Shown here: piece by piece, positions 43,229-50,390 of the stretch
Position numbering within the stretch: the first letter of the stretch is position 1
Layout: each line of letters opens with the position of its first letter
Assembly: GCA_016296575.1 (NCBI GenBank)
Contig: JAEDJA010000006.1
Coordinates: 44,080 to 108,079 of the forward strand
Direction of reading: 5' to 3'
From: Treponema sp.
Lineage (GTDB): Bacteria > Spirochaetota > Spirochaetia > Treponematales > Treponemataceae
Length of the DNA stretch: 64,000 nt
The notes under the pieces: model-generated
The model's database searches: none
Told to the model about the DNA's origin: nothing
What the model saw: only the letters and a program-made list of their open reading frames with translations
Program-made: the position numbers and the translations under genes

Positions 43229-44623
43229 ATGGCAGACAATTTTGATTTCACAATCGATAATCTTGGAGAATGCACAATAGATTCTCCAATTAAACTTTCA
43301 AATACACTTGGCGATTATAAAGCCAACTACGTAAAAGATAAAACTTACGTAAGAAACATCATCAACTGGTTTGGTGGAAAAGAAGATCCTCTTGACTGCA
43401 CAAACCTTATGGAAAAAGCCGGTCCTCGCGAAAAAATTTACTTTGATCCAAAACATGTTCGTGCCGGTATCTGTACCTGTGGTGGTCTTTGTCCTGGTCT
43501 TAACGACGTTATCCGTGCTATCGTACGCTGTTTGAACAAACGCTATGGTGTTACAACAGTAAAAGGTTACCGCTATGGTTACCACGGATTCTTCCCTGAA
43601 GAAGGATATGCTCCAATCGATTTGGATCCATATAACGTAGATGAAATCCACAAAATTGGTGGTACTTTCCTTGGTACAAGCCGTGGGGGCGGACAGCGTG
43701 TTGGTGAAATCGTTGATTGTCTTGAACGTGATAACATCAATATGCTTTTTATTCTTGGTGGAGACGGAACACAGCGCGGTTCTTACGATATTGCCTGCGA
43801 AGTTGAAAAACGTCACATCAAATGTGCAGTTGTAGGTATTCCAAAAACTGTTGATAATGACCTTCTTTTCATGGACCGCTCATTCGGTTTTGAAACAGCT
43901 GTTCAGCAGGCAAAAGATGCTATTGCTTCTATCCACATGGAAGCTGCCAGCCAGATTAATGGTATTGGTCTTGTAAAACTTATGGGTCGCGAAGCTGGAT
44001 TTATTGCCGCTTATGCAGCTCTTGCTTCACACGAAACAAACTTCTGTCTTATTCCTGAAGTTCCATTCGAAATGGAAGGTGAAAACGGATTTTTGGCATG
44101 TCTTGAACGACGCCTTGAAAAACGTGGACACGCTGTAATTGTAGTTTCTGAAGGTGCCGGACAGGATCTTCTTCAGTCAACAGGTGCAACTGATGCTTCA
44201 GGTAATAAAAAACTTGCTGATATCGGTATTTATATCCGTGACGAAATCAACAAATACTTCAAAGCAAAAGGTACAGAAATCAACCTTAAATATATTGATC
44301 CTGGTTACCAGATTCGTGCCGCAGTTACAACAGCTTTTGATTCTGTATACTGTGAACGCCTTGGAAATAACGCTGTACACGCAGCTATGGCCGGAAAAAC
44401 AAAGATGGTAATTGGTCTTGTTCACGACAAATACGTTCATCTTCCAATCAAGGTTGTAACTGCCCACCGAAATGCAGTTGATCCTGAAGGTTCACTGTGG
44501 CGAGACGTTCTTGATGCAACAGGACAGCCAATCATGATGGTAAACAATGTAGAAAAAGCCCGTGAAAAAATGGCAAAGGCTGTTGCAGAAGCAAAGAAAA
44601 AGCCAAGCGAACAGAAAAAGTAG
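43229..44623 (+). CDS. pfkA: 6-phosphofructokinase (spirochaete TP0108-like, ATP-type motif)
   Basis: 464 aa, longer than the 320-aa enteric enzyme because of about 75 extra N-terminal residues. The nucleotide/phosphate motif is LGGDGTQRGS; a Gly at this position (GGDG) is the ATP-type choice, whereas pyrophosphate enzymes usually carry Asp. PKTVDND and the MGREAGF block are the fructose-6-phosphate and catalytic motifs. AGGAG lies before the ATG. ATP use is an inference from one residue and should be treated so. Confidence 0.9.
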   Translation: MADNFDFTIDNLGECTIDSPIKLSNTLGDYKANYVKDKTYVRNIINWFGGKEDPLDCTNLMEKAGPREKIYFDPKHVRAGICTCGGLCPGLNDVIRAIVRCLNKRYGVTTVKGYRYGYHGFFPEEGYAPIDLDPYNVDEIHKIGGTFLGTSRGGGQRVGEIVDCLERDNINMLFILGGDGTQRGSYDIACEVEKRHIKCAVVGIPKTVDNDLLFMDRSFGFETAVQQAKDAIASIHMEAASQINGIGLVKLMGREAGFIAAYAALASHETNFCLIPEVPFEMEGENGFLACLERRLEKRGHAVIVVSEGAGQDLLQSTGATDASGNKKLADIGIYIRDEINKYFKAKGTEINLKYIDPGYQIRAAVTTAFDSVYCERLGNNAVHAAMAGKTKMVIGLVHDKYVHLPIKVVTAHRNAVDPEGSLWRDVLDATGQPIMMVNNVEKAREKMAKAVAEAKKKPSEQKK

Positions 44624-44675
44624 CGCTCACCGGCCTGGTAAAACAGGTCGATAATAAATCAGGAGGGTAGAGCAG

Positions 44676-45866
44676 ATGCTTCAGTTACAGTTTGTAAATT
44701 TCAAAGCCGGTTCATACATGGTTGTGGAAGGTAAAGGAAATGTAGATATGTTCTACATCATCCAGAAAGGTCTTGTGGTTTGTAACAGAATCGGAGATCC
44801 TAACAGTTCACGACTTGGACCTGGAGACTTTGTTGCAGTTGTTTCCTGTTTTGCAAACCGACCTCAGATTGAAAATGCTATCTGCGCAACTGACGTAACT
44901 GCCATTGCTGTAAGAAAAGATCAGTATCCTGAACTGATTGCAGCAAACACTCCTGTAGCTCTTAAAATCATCAAAGCTTTTGCAAACCGCATGAGAAAGA
45001 TGAATGAAATGCTTACTAAGGCAACACTGAACAATGTGGTTGCAGAAAATCCTATTCAGGTATTCAATGTTGCCCAGTATTACGAAAAAGCAGGCAAAAT
45101 GAACATTGCTTCTTATGCCTACTACCAGTTCCTTAAAACAAGACCAGTTGGAGCCGAAGCCGAAGTGGCAAAACGTCGCTTCATCGCCCTTAGACAGACA
45201 ACTAAACCGGTTTTTCTTGAACCAACTGCCGATCAGGCTCGTGAATATCCTGCCGACACAATGATCTTCTCTGAAAGTCAGGGTGGTGCCGAAATGTACA
45301 TCATCCAGACAGGTAAAGTAGAAATTTCAAAAGTAGTTGACGGAAATGAAGTAGTTCTTGCAGTGCTTAAACAGGGCGATATGTTTGGTGAAATGGCCTT
45401 GCTTGAAAATAAACCTCGCTCAGCCAGTGCAATTGCCCGTGAAAACTGTCGTCTTCTTGTTGTAAACCGCGCCAACTTCAACCAGATGGTAACAACACAG
45501 CCACAGCTGATTGCCCGTCTTACAACTACACTTGCAGAAAGATTGTGGTCCATGAGCCGCCAGCTGGACAATGCATCTCTTCGTGTTCCAATGCAGAAAA
45601 TGCTTGATATGCTCTGTCTCCAGCTTGAAAAACAGAAGCTCTCTATCCTTAACGGAAAAAATCCTATGCTTACAGAATTCTCTCCACAGGATATTGCAAA
45701 TATGTGTGGTATTCCACATGACCAGCAGCCAAAAGCAATCTACGATTTCCAGCAGCTTACAATGCTTGCCATTCAGAACAACAAGATTTTTATCAAAGAC
45801 TGCACAGAAGTTTTCAAACAGGCTGCTTTCTATAAAAAACAGGCTCAGGAAATGGGCAACAGGTAA
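44676..45866 (+). CDS. Tandem cyclic-nucleotide-binding-domain protein
   Basis: 396 aa. Two cNMP-binding beta-barrels: about 1-115 (GSYMVVEGKGNVDMFYIIQKG, then RLGPGDFVAVVSCF) and about 190-305 (MYIIQTGKVEISKV, then LKQGDMFGEMALLENKPRSASA, the phosphate-binding cassette). A helical linker lies between and a C-terminal region of about 90 residues resembles a degenerate Crp winged helix (FSPQDIANMCGI). The second cassette is intact; the first lacks the canonical RxxA. AGGAGG lies before the ATG. Signalling role inferred. Confidence 0.85.
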   Translation: MLQLQFVNFKAGSYMVVEGKGNVDMFYIIQKGLVVCNRIGDPNSSRLGPGDFVAVVSCFANRPQIENAICATDVTAIAVRKDQYPELIAANTPVALKIIKAFANRMRKMNEMLTKATLNNVVAENPIQVFNVAQYYEKAGKMNIASYAYYQFLKTRPVGAEAEVAKRRFIALRQTTKPVFLEPTADQAREYPADTMIFSESQGGAEMYIIQTGKVEISKVVDGNEVVLAVLKQGDMFGEMALLENKPRSASAIARENCRLLVVNRANFNQMVTTQPQLIARLTTTLAERLWSMSRQLDNASLRVPMQKMLDMLCLQLEKQKLSILNGKNPMLTEFSPQDIANMCGIPHDQQPKAIYDFQQLTMLAIQNNKIFIKDCTEVFKQAAFYKKQAQEMGNR

Positions 45867-45878
45867 CGATAATTTAGT

Positions 45879-46421
45879 ATGAAGATTATCAAGAAATTCT
45901 GTTTTTGTTCTCTCTCACTATTTGTTTCGGCTTTTCTTTTTGCCACAGACCTTCCTGATGGTTATGGCGGAGTAAAGCTGGGTTCTTCTGTTGAAACTAC
46001 AAAAGAACAGTTAAAGAAAAACTCTGATTTTGGCTACAATGGTGACCGAGACGTTTCCTTTCTGCCAGGCCAGAATAATACTCTTATCGAAACTGATGCT
46101 ACCCGATGGGGAAGCACTTTTCTTGAAAGATGCTGGTTTCAGTTTAATGAAAACAGACTTTACACAATAATCATCAATGTAAATCGTAATAAAATGGATT
46201 ATTATTCCATTTTTTCAAAACTCTGTGAAAAATACGGAGATCCTGAATCACTTACTCCTCAGAAAGCCCAGTGGTCCAACGATGATGTAACAATGACTCT
46301 CGAAAAACCTCTTACGTTAAAATACGTAGACAACAATATTTTCAATGAAATTCAGGATAAAAGTCGGGTAGAAAAATCAGTTTTCGAAAAAACCCGGGAA
46401 ATGTTCCTTAACGATCTTTAA
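45879..46421 (+). CDS. Exported protein, unknown (180 aa)
   Basis: A signal peptide (MKIIKKFCFCSLSLFVSAFLFA) precedes a 158-residue soluble part: GGVKLGSSVETTKEQLKKN, then RCWFQFNENRLYTIIINVNR, then LCEKYGDPESLTPQKAQWSN. The pattern GVKLGxS...KYGxP resembles small periplasmic proteins widespread in Treponema, but I cannot name it. It starts 12 nt after the previous gene; GATAAT ends 5 nt before the ATG. Confidence 0.7.
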   Translation: MKIIKKFCFCSLSLFVSAFLFATDLPDGYGGVKLGSSVETTKEQLKKNSDFGYNGDRDVSFLPGQNNTLIETDATRWGSTFLERCWFQFNENRLYTIIINVNRNKMDYYSIFSKLCEKYGDPESLTPQKAQWSNDDVTMTLEKPLTLKYVDNNIFNEIQDKSRVEKSVFEKTREMFLNDL

Positions 46422-46426
46422 TCACC

Positions 46427-46858
46427 ATGAAAAAAACCGTAATTATTTTTGTTTTATCTTTAATTTTCCTATCCTGTTCCAGTGCGAAAAAACTGCCTGT
46501 AAAAAACTATTCCATTACTAAAGCTGATGGTTCAACCGTAACCGTTGCCGCTGAAATTGCCGACACATTTGATACACGCCAGCACGGTTTTATGGAAAGA
46601 AAAAAAATCCCTGACGGAACAGGAATGCTCTTTGTCTTTGAATACGATCAGATTCTTTCATTCTGGATGAAGAACACCCCTCACCCACTCTCAATAGCAT
46701 ATATTGATTCAAAGGGAGTTATAAGGGATATTTTCGATATGACGCCCTACAGCCTGAATTCTGTTGTAAGCACCGTAAGCGTTCGCTACGCTCTTGAAGT
46801 ACCTCAAGGCTGGTTTGAGAAAACAGGAATAAAAGCTGGTGATAAACTGGAGCTTTAG
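46427..46858 (+). CDS. DUF192-family lipoprotein
   Basis: 143 aa, lipobox FLSC (Cys 17). The DUF192 signature is present: HGFMERKKIPDGTGMLFVF, then SFWMKNTPHPLSIAYID, then YALEVPQGWFEKTGIKAGD. Function of the family is unknown. Its stop overlaps the stop of the convergent TPR gene. Confidence 0.9.
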   Translation: MKKTVIIFVLSLIFLSCSSAKKLPVKNYSITKADGSTVTVAAEIADTFDTRQHGFMERKKIPDGTGMLFVFEYDQILSFWMKNTPHPLSIAYIDSKGVIRDIFDMTPYSLNSVVSTVSVRYALEVPQGWFEKTGIKAGDKLEL

Positions 46859-48003
46859 ATTTCCAGCTTAGACAGTTCATGAAGGGCAATCTGATCTTTA
46901 GGATCAAATTCCAGAACTGCAGTAAAGAATTTACGGGCTTCCTCAGTTTTTCCCTGTGCCAGAGCAAGATACCCCATATTGGAAATAATCTTTGTATTCT
47001 CTGGTTCCAGTTCATAAGCTTTTAAAAGCACTTTCTGAGCCTGAGCAAAATCTTTTTCCTGAACATAACACAGTGAAAGTTCATTGTAAGTATCAGCACT
47101 CTGGTCTCCACCAGGACATTTTAAAGCTTCAAGAAAGGCCTGCTTTGCACTGTCGTAGCGTTCCAGTTTACGCATACCCCATCCAAGCATGAACCAGGCA
47201 TTCCAAACCTTAGGATTGTTCTGGATAAATATACGGATTTCTTCCAATCCTTTTTCTTCTTCACCTTTTGAAATCAAATCGTAGGCTGCCTTAAAACGTA
47301 CATCGTCCATATTCTGATTCTTGATATTATCAACGATTTCCTGGGCACGTTCCTTTTTGTAGATTCCAGATTCTCCCATATCTTCATCGGAAGAATCGCA
47401 GGTAAGTGCAAGGTAGGTTTCAAAACAATCTTTGGCTTCACGGAAGCTCTGGGACTTCAGGTAGAAAAATCCAGCATTGAAAAACGCATCTGGAATTGCA
47501 GGATCTGCATCCATAACCTGTTTATAATACAAAAGAGCATCACTATCGTAAGCATCAGCATCATCAAAAAGTCCTGCCCTTCTGTAACTTTCAGCACGTT
47601 CATCAAGGAAAAGAGCCATATTAAGGACTACAGCATTATCTTCAGGATCAAGACCGTGAAGTGCCATGAAAATTTCTTCTGCAATATCAAAATCTTCATT
47701 CTTGGTTTTAAGAATAGCGGCTTCACAAAGTTCCTTTTTGATTTCAGGACGAGCCTTTGTAATAATGGAACGGTAGTAATCAAGATTTTTATTTTTGTGA
47801 TCGTAAGCAAGAACTGTCAGGATTCCGGCAAGAATTTGTTCTTCATTAAGTGAAGAAAAATCCATATTTTCTTCTGTTTCATCGTCCTTTTTCTGAACAG
47901 GAAGGGGAATAGTTGGGTCAATCTGCAAAGCAGCAGAAGAAATTTTAAAATCTTCAGGAAGATTAATGAAATAAACTGATTCAAGCGAATTCTTTGGATT
48001 CAT
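46855..48003 (-). CDS. TPR-repeat protein, cytoplasmic
   Basis: 382 aa, no signal peptide. At least six TPR-like helix pairs, with clear ones at AFFNAGFFYLKSQSFREAKD, WFMLGWGMRKLERYDSAKQA, ELSLCYVQEKDFAQAQKVLL and NMGYLALAQGKTEEARKFF. The first 50 residues are non-repetitive. Protein-protein scaffold; partner unknown. Adjacent to the PilZ gene (48 nt), in the same direction. Confidence 0.85.
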   Translation of the reverse strand: MNPKNSLESVYFINLPEDFKISSAALQIDPTIPLPVQKKDDETEENMDFSSLNEEQILAGILTVLAYDHKNKNLDYYRSIITKARPEIKKELCEAAILKTKNEDFDIAEEIFMALHGLDPEDNAVVLNMALFLDERAESYRRAGLFDDADAYDSDALLYYKQVMDADPAIPDAFFNAGFFYLKSQSFREAKDCFETYLALTCDSSDEDMGESGIYKKERAQEIVDNIKNQNMDDVRFKAAYDLISKGEEEKGLEEIRIFIQNNPKVWNAWFMLGWGMRKLERYDSAKQAFLEALKCPGGDQSADTYNELSLCYVQEKDFAQAQKVLLKAYELEPENTKIISNMGYLALAQGKTEEARKFFTAVLEFDPKDQIALHELSKLEI

Positions 48004-48051
48004 AATGCCTCTATTATATAGAAAAAAATTGATTTAATGAAGATAAGTGGC

Positions 48052-48927
48052 TTATTTCTGAGGTTCAGCTGAAGAAAGATTCTGCTGTGTAGCCTGAGAA
48101 ACACGTGCTCTATTTTGCTGAAGAAGATTCATCTTGTTATTTGTAATGTATTCATTGATCTGAACTTTATAAGCCATTGGTACTTTTTCAGGATCAAATT
48201 CAATATTTGCTATAACAATATCCTTTCTTCCTTCCAGATTTTCAGCGTAAACCACCTTTCCATTAATATTCATGGAAACCTGTGGCTCCAGGAAGGTGAT
48301 TTTAAGAGAAGCTTCTTTGTTTACAAGGAAACGAGGGAGTCCCATACAAAGGATTTTTGCTCCACCAAAAGAAAGATCACGAAGAACACAACGGCGTGGA
48401 ACATGAGCAATGGAAATCAGAGTTTCTTCTTTTTCCATATTCAGTTTGCGGATAGAATCGGCATTGATTATAATGCGTTCTTCTTTGCGACGTGAAAAGT
48501 TTTCGTTGGTATCAATAAAGCTGCCAAGACGGAGAATAAGATCATCTGGTGGCTGCTGGGAAAATTCAATTGTTACAATAAGAAGTTCACTGGAATTTTT
48601 AAATGATTCTACAGCAGATACACGGCCATTTACAAAAAAACTAAGAGGTGTTGTATCCTGTTCTATAAAACAATAACGTACAGAAACCGGAAGATCGCGT
48701 TTTTTCTTGATTTCTGCAGCAAAACCGCTGGTAGCTCCTACAATGATTTTAGCAAATTGAAATGAAGTTGAATTTATAATACAAGACCACTGTCCACCAT
48801 TACATTTTACATAAATCTGGCGTGGATCAATTCGGAGAAAATGAAGAGTTTCTTTTGTAAACGAAATTTCTTTATCACGATAATAATCGTAATACCTTGT
48901 AATCTGCAGACTCAAAGGAACTGACAT
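48052..48927 (-). CDS. PilZ-domain protein (c-di-GMP binding)
   Basis: 291 aa. N-terminal domain (about 1-130) of the PilZN type, then a PilZ domain (about 145-255) with the binding residues in SRRKEERIIIN (RxxxR) and RDLSFGGAKIL (D/NxSxxG). Binds cyclic di-GMP in the cytoplasm; may tune motility or adhesion. A C-terminal Gln/Ser-rich tail is present. Pairs with the HD-GYP protein at 53.8 kb as possible c-di-GMP breakdown. Confidence 0.88.
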   Translation of the reverse strand: MSVPLSLQITRYYDYYRDKEISFTKETLHFLRIDPRQIYVKCNGGQWSCIINSTSFQFAKIIVGATSGFAAEIKKKRDLPVSVRYCFIEQDTTPLSFFVNGRVSAVESFKNSSELLIVTIEFSQQPPDDLILRLGSFIDTNENFSRRKEERIIINADSIRKLNMEKEETLISIAHVPRRCVLRDLSFGGAKILCMGLPRFLVNKEASLKITFLEPQVSMNINGKVVYAENLEGRKDIVIANIEFDPEKVPMAYKVQINEYITNNKMNLLQQNRARVSQATQQNLSSAEPQK

Positions 48928-49030
48928 ACTTTCTGTAGTATAAATTATATACCGTCAAAATTCAACACAATTTGGATATTATGGAGATAAGTTTAACTTG
49001 GCTGTTTTTTTTATAATAGTGAAGAAAGTT

Positions 49031-49321
49031 TTAAAGGTGAATTGTTATGCTAATCCCAATAAACTTCCAATAACAAGAAGTCCACCAATGACTAATAAAA
49101 CCCAACTTAAGATTGCCACAATTTTTTTTATAGAATGTTTTATTGTTTCCATAATTTTCCGCAGTAAACTCTCCTCTTAAAGAACACCATTTTCCATCCC
49201 CTGAACAAGAGAAATCAAATTCCTTTTCTCCCCGTTCGTTATATATTATCCCATGGTATTTACCAAACAGATTTGAAACTTCTTTTTCAGTTTTTGTAAT
49301 TTCCTTTAGTAGTAATGTCAT
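49031..49321 (-). CDS. Small protein downstream of the attC-like site, unknown (96 aa)
   Basis: Begins 35 nt after the attC-like site, the usual distance for a cassette gene, with GGTGA 6 nt before the ATG. The first 60 residues look like a soluble domain (LFGKYHGIIYNERGEKEFDF, then CSGDGKWCSLRGEFTAE). The last 35 residues (rich in Trp, Cys and His) look like out-of-frame translation of a membrane helix encoded in another frame. Either the gene is frameshifted or two ORFs overlap. Unrecognised. Confidence 0.4.
   Translation of the reverse strand: MTLLLKEITKTEKEVSNLFGKYHGIIYNERGEKEFDFSCSGDGKWCSLRGEFTAENYGNNKTFYKKNCGNLKLGFISHWWTSCYWKFIGISITIHL
49045..49152 (-). CDS. Overlapping small single-helix membrane ORF (35 aa)
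   Basis: Lies inside the previous gene in a different frame and encodes a short basic head followed by a perfect transmembrane helix (VAILSWVLLVIGGLLVIGSL). GGAAAA is 2 nt before the ATG and AGAGGAGAG is about 20 nt upstream. The clean helix and early stop argue that it is real, either alone or as the true C-terminus of the 96-aa protein after a frameshift. Confidence 0.45.
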   Translation of the reverse strand: METIKHSIKKIVAILSWVLLVIGGLLVIGSLLGLA

Positions 49322-49355
49322 TTACTTTCACCGAAAGTGGCACAGTGCGCCATCA

Positions 49356-49419
49356 ACCTAACAATGGGTTGTACCGCAGGCGATTTGACCGTGTGTCGGC
49401 TACGAACCTCTTGTTAGGT
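49356..49419 (-). other. attC-like integron recombination site (64 bp)
   Basis: Ends are ACCTAAC and GTTAGGT, matching RYYYAAC and GTTRRRY exactly and complementary to each other. On the minus strand the left arm reads AACAAGAGGTTCGTAGCCGAC-like, close to the AACAA...GTT...AGCCGAC pattern of class 1 integron attC sites. The right arm pairs with it imperfectly, leaving bulges, as attC hairpins do. It lies 6 nt after the toxin stop and 35 nt before the next ORF, as in a cassette array. No integrase gene is in the window. Chromosomal integrons are known in Treponema denticola. Confidence 0.72.
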
Positions 49420-49425
49420 ATTGCT

Positions 49426-50014
49426 CTATATCAAACGATACATTTGAATTAATTCTTTACTATCTTTTAAAAGAAGTTTTGTATCAAGAAACTTAAAACT
49501 CTGCGATTCATAAAAATCTGTGAGTTTTTTTATTTTTTCGCATTCGAGAAAAACCGTTTTGCCACTGGTTAAATTTAAAATGTTTTTTACCTGCTTCAAT
49601 ACAATATCCATTAAATCCGAACCATGAAGTACATTATCTGTATTGAAATTACGGCTTAATTGAGCAATCAAAATCGCGGGAATTTTTAAAGAATCAGAAT
49701 CTTCATCATAATAACCGTATCGACTTATTGATTTCTGTTCAGATTTTGACAAAGTTGAAAGCTTCAGTGTCAGCATTTTTGTAGCTAACGTAAAATACCC
49801 TAAAACTTCCAGCTTACTGTCTGTAGAAACGATTATGTATGTTGAAGAGGTATTGAGTTTACAGGATTGAACTGCCTTTTCTTTGAAGAAAGTTTCTACA
49901 TCTTTGTTGATGGATGTAAACGACTCTGCCATTTTTTTTGAAATAACTTTCTCCACCGTCCATTGAAAGAAGCTCAAAAAGATGAATTATCTCAAAACTA
50001 TTTTCTTGAAGCAT
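49426..50014 (-). pseudogene. GNAT-family toxin, interrupted by a frameshift at an A8 run
   Basis: Two reading frames together give a full 195-residue GNAT protein of the type found in GNAT toxin/antitoxin pairs. The first 27 residues (MLQENSFEIIHLFELLSMDG and on) come from an ATG at 50014 that overlaps the antitoxin end. The remaining 168 (VETFFKEKAVQSC, then VLGYFTLATKMLTL, then IPAILIAQLSRNF, then VFLECEKIKKLTDFYESQSF) are in another frame. The switch is at eight A (49932-49939); deleting one A restores a single frame. Without slippage only a 50-residue peptide would be made. Alternatives: pseudogene, sequence error, or programmed slippage. An in-frame TTG at 49977 lacks a Shine-Dalgarno sequence. 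Confidence 0.65.
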
Positions 50015-50168
50015 TAATTAACTCTTTCAGACGTTCTTTTGAAACAGAAATAACATTAACATCCTTAAGTGGAGGATTTTTATCTTGTTCGGTAAAGAGT
50101 TTCACAAAATTCTTAGCTTCGGTTTTAGTTTTGATAACGAAAGACTTTGATAAACTTGAAGTTGCCAT
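49998..50168 (-). CDS. Antitoxin-like small protein (56 aa) of a GNAT toxin pair
   Basis: Strong Shine-Dalgarno sequence AGGAGG 6 nt before the ATG. Sequence begins MATSSLSKSFVIKTKTEAKN and continues with an ISVSKERLKELI helix; small, basic, helix-rich. Its 3' end overlaps the start of the toxin frame by 17 nt, the usual antitoxin-first arrangement. The N-terminal strand SLSKSFVIKT could be a ribbon-type DNA-binding element, but I do not assign a family. Confidence 0.65.
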   Translation of the reverse strand: MATSSLSKSFVIKTKTEAKNFVKLFTEQDKNPPLKDVNVISVSKERLKELINASRK

Positions 50169-50199
50169 AACAATACCTCCTATAAACGATTCTAGTACA

Positions 50200-50228
50200 A
50201 ATATATGATAATTGTCTTAAAAAGTCAA
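50200..50228 (-). promoter_or_regulatory. Promoter of the antitoxin-toxin pair
   Basis: Minus strand: TTGACT, a 17-nt spacer, then TATATT, about 30 nt upstream of the antitoxin ATG. A private promoter is common for toxin-antitoxin cassettes in integrons. Confidence 0.7.
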
Positions 50229-50390
50229 TTTTATAACTTCGGAACAACATTTCTTAAAAACATCTGTGTCATCACTATGGAGAAAATCATATTTTTATGT
50301 TTTTTTTGAAAAATATCAATTATTTTGTCTTATCTTAAAAATTTGACATACAGAGAAAGACATTTTAAATTTATTGTTATGGAGGACTTT

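Noticed and set aside
44624..44650. CCTG...CAGG hairpin after pfkA as a terminator
   Set aside because: The stem is short and no T-run follows; readthrough into the cyclic-nucleotide-binding gene is more likely.
48991..49050. Possible second attC-like site (GCATAAC ... GTTAAAC)
   Set aside because: The left end breaks the RYYYAAC rule, the ends are not fully complementary and the arms do not pair; not enough to call.
49426..49977. Toxin read as a normal 183-residue gene with a TTG start
   Set aside because: The TTG has no Shine-Dalgarno sequence and the first 15 residues do not fit the family, while the other frame supplies a fitting N-terminus overlapping the antitoxin.
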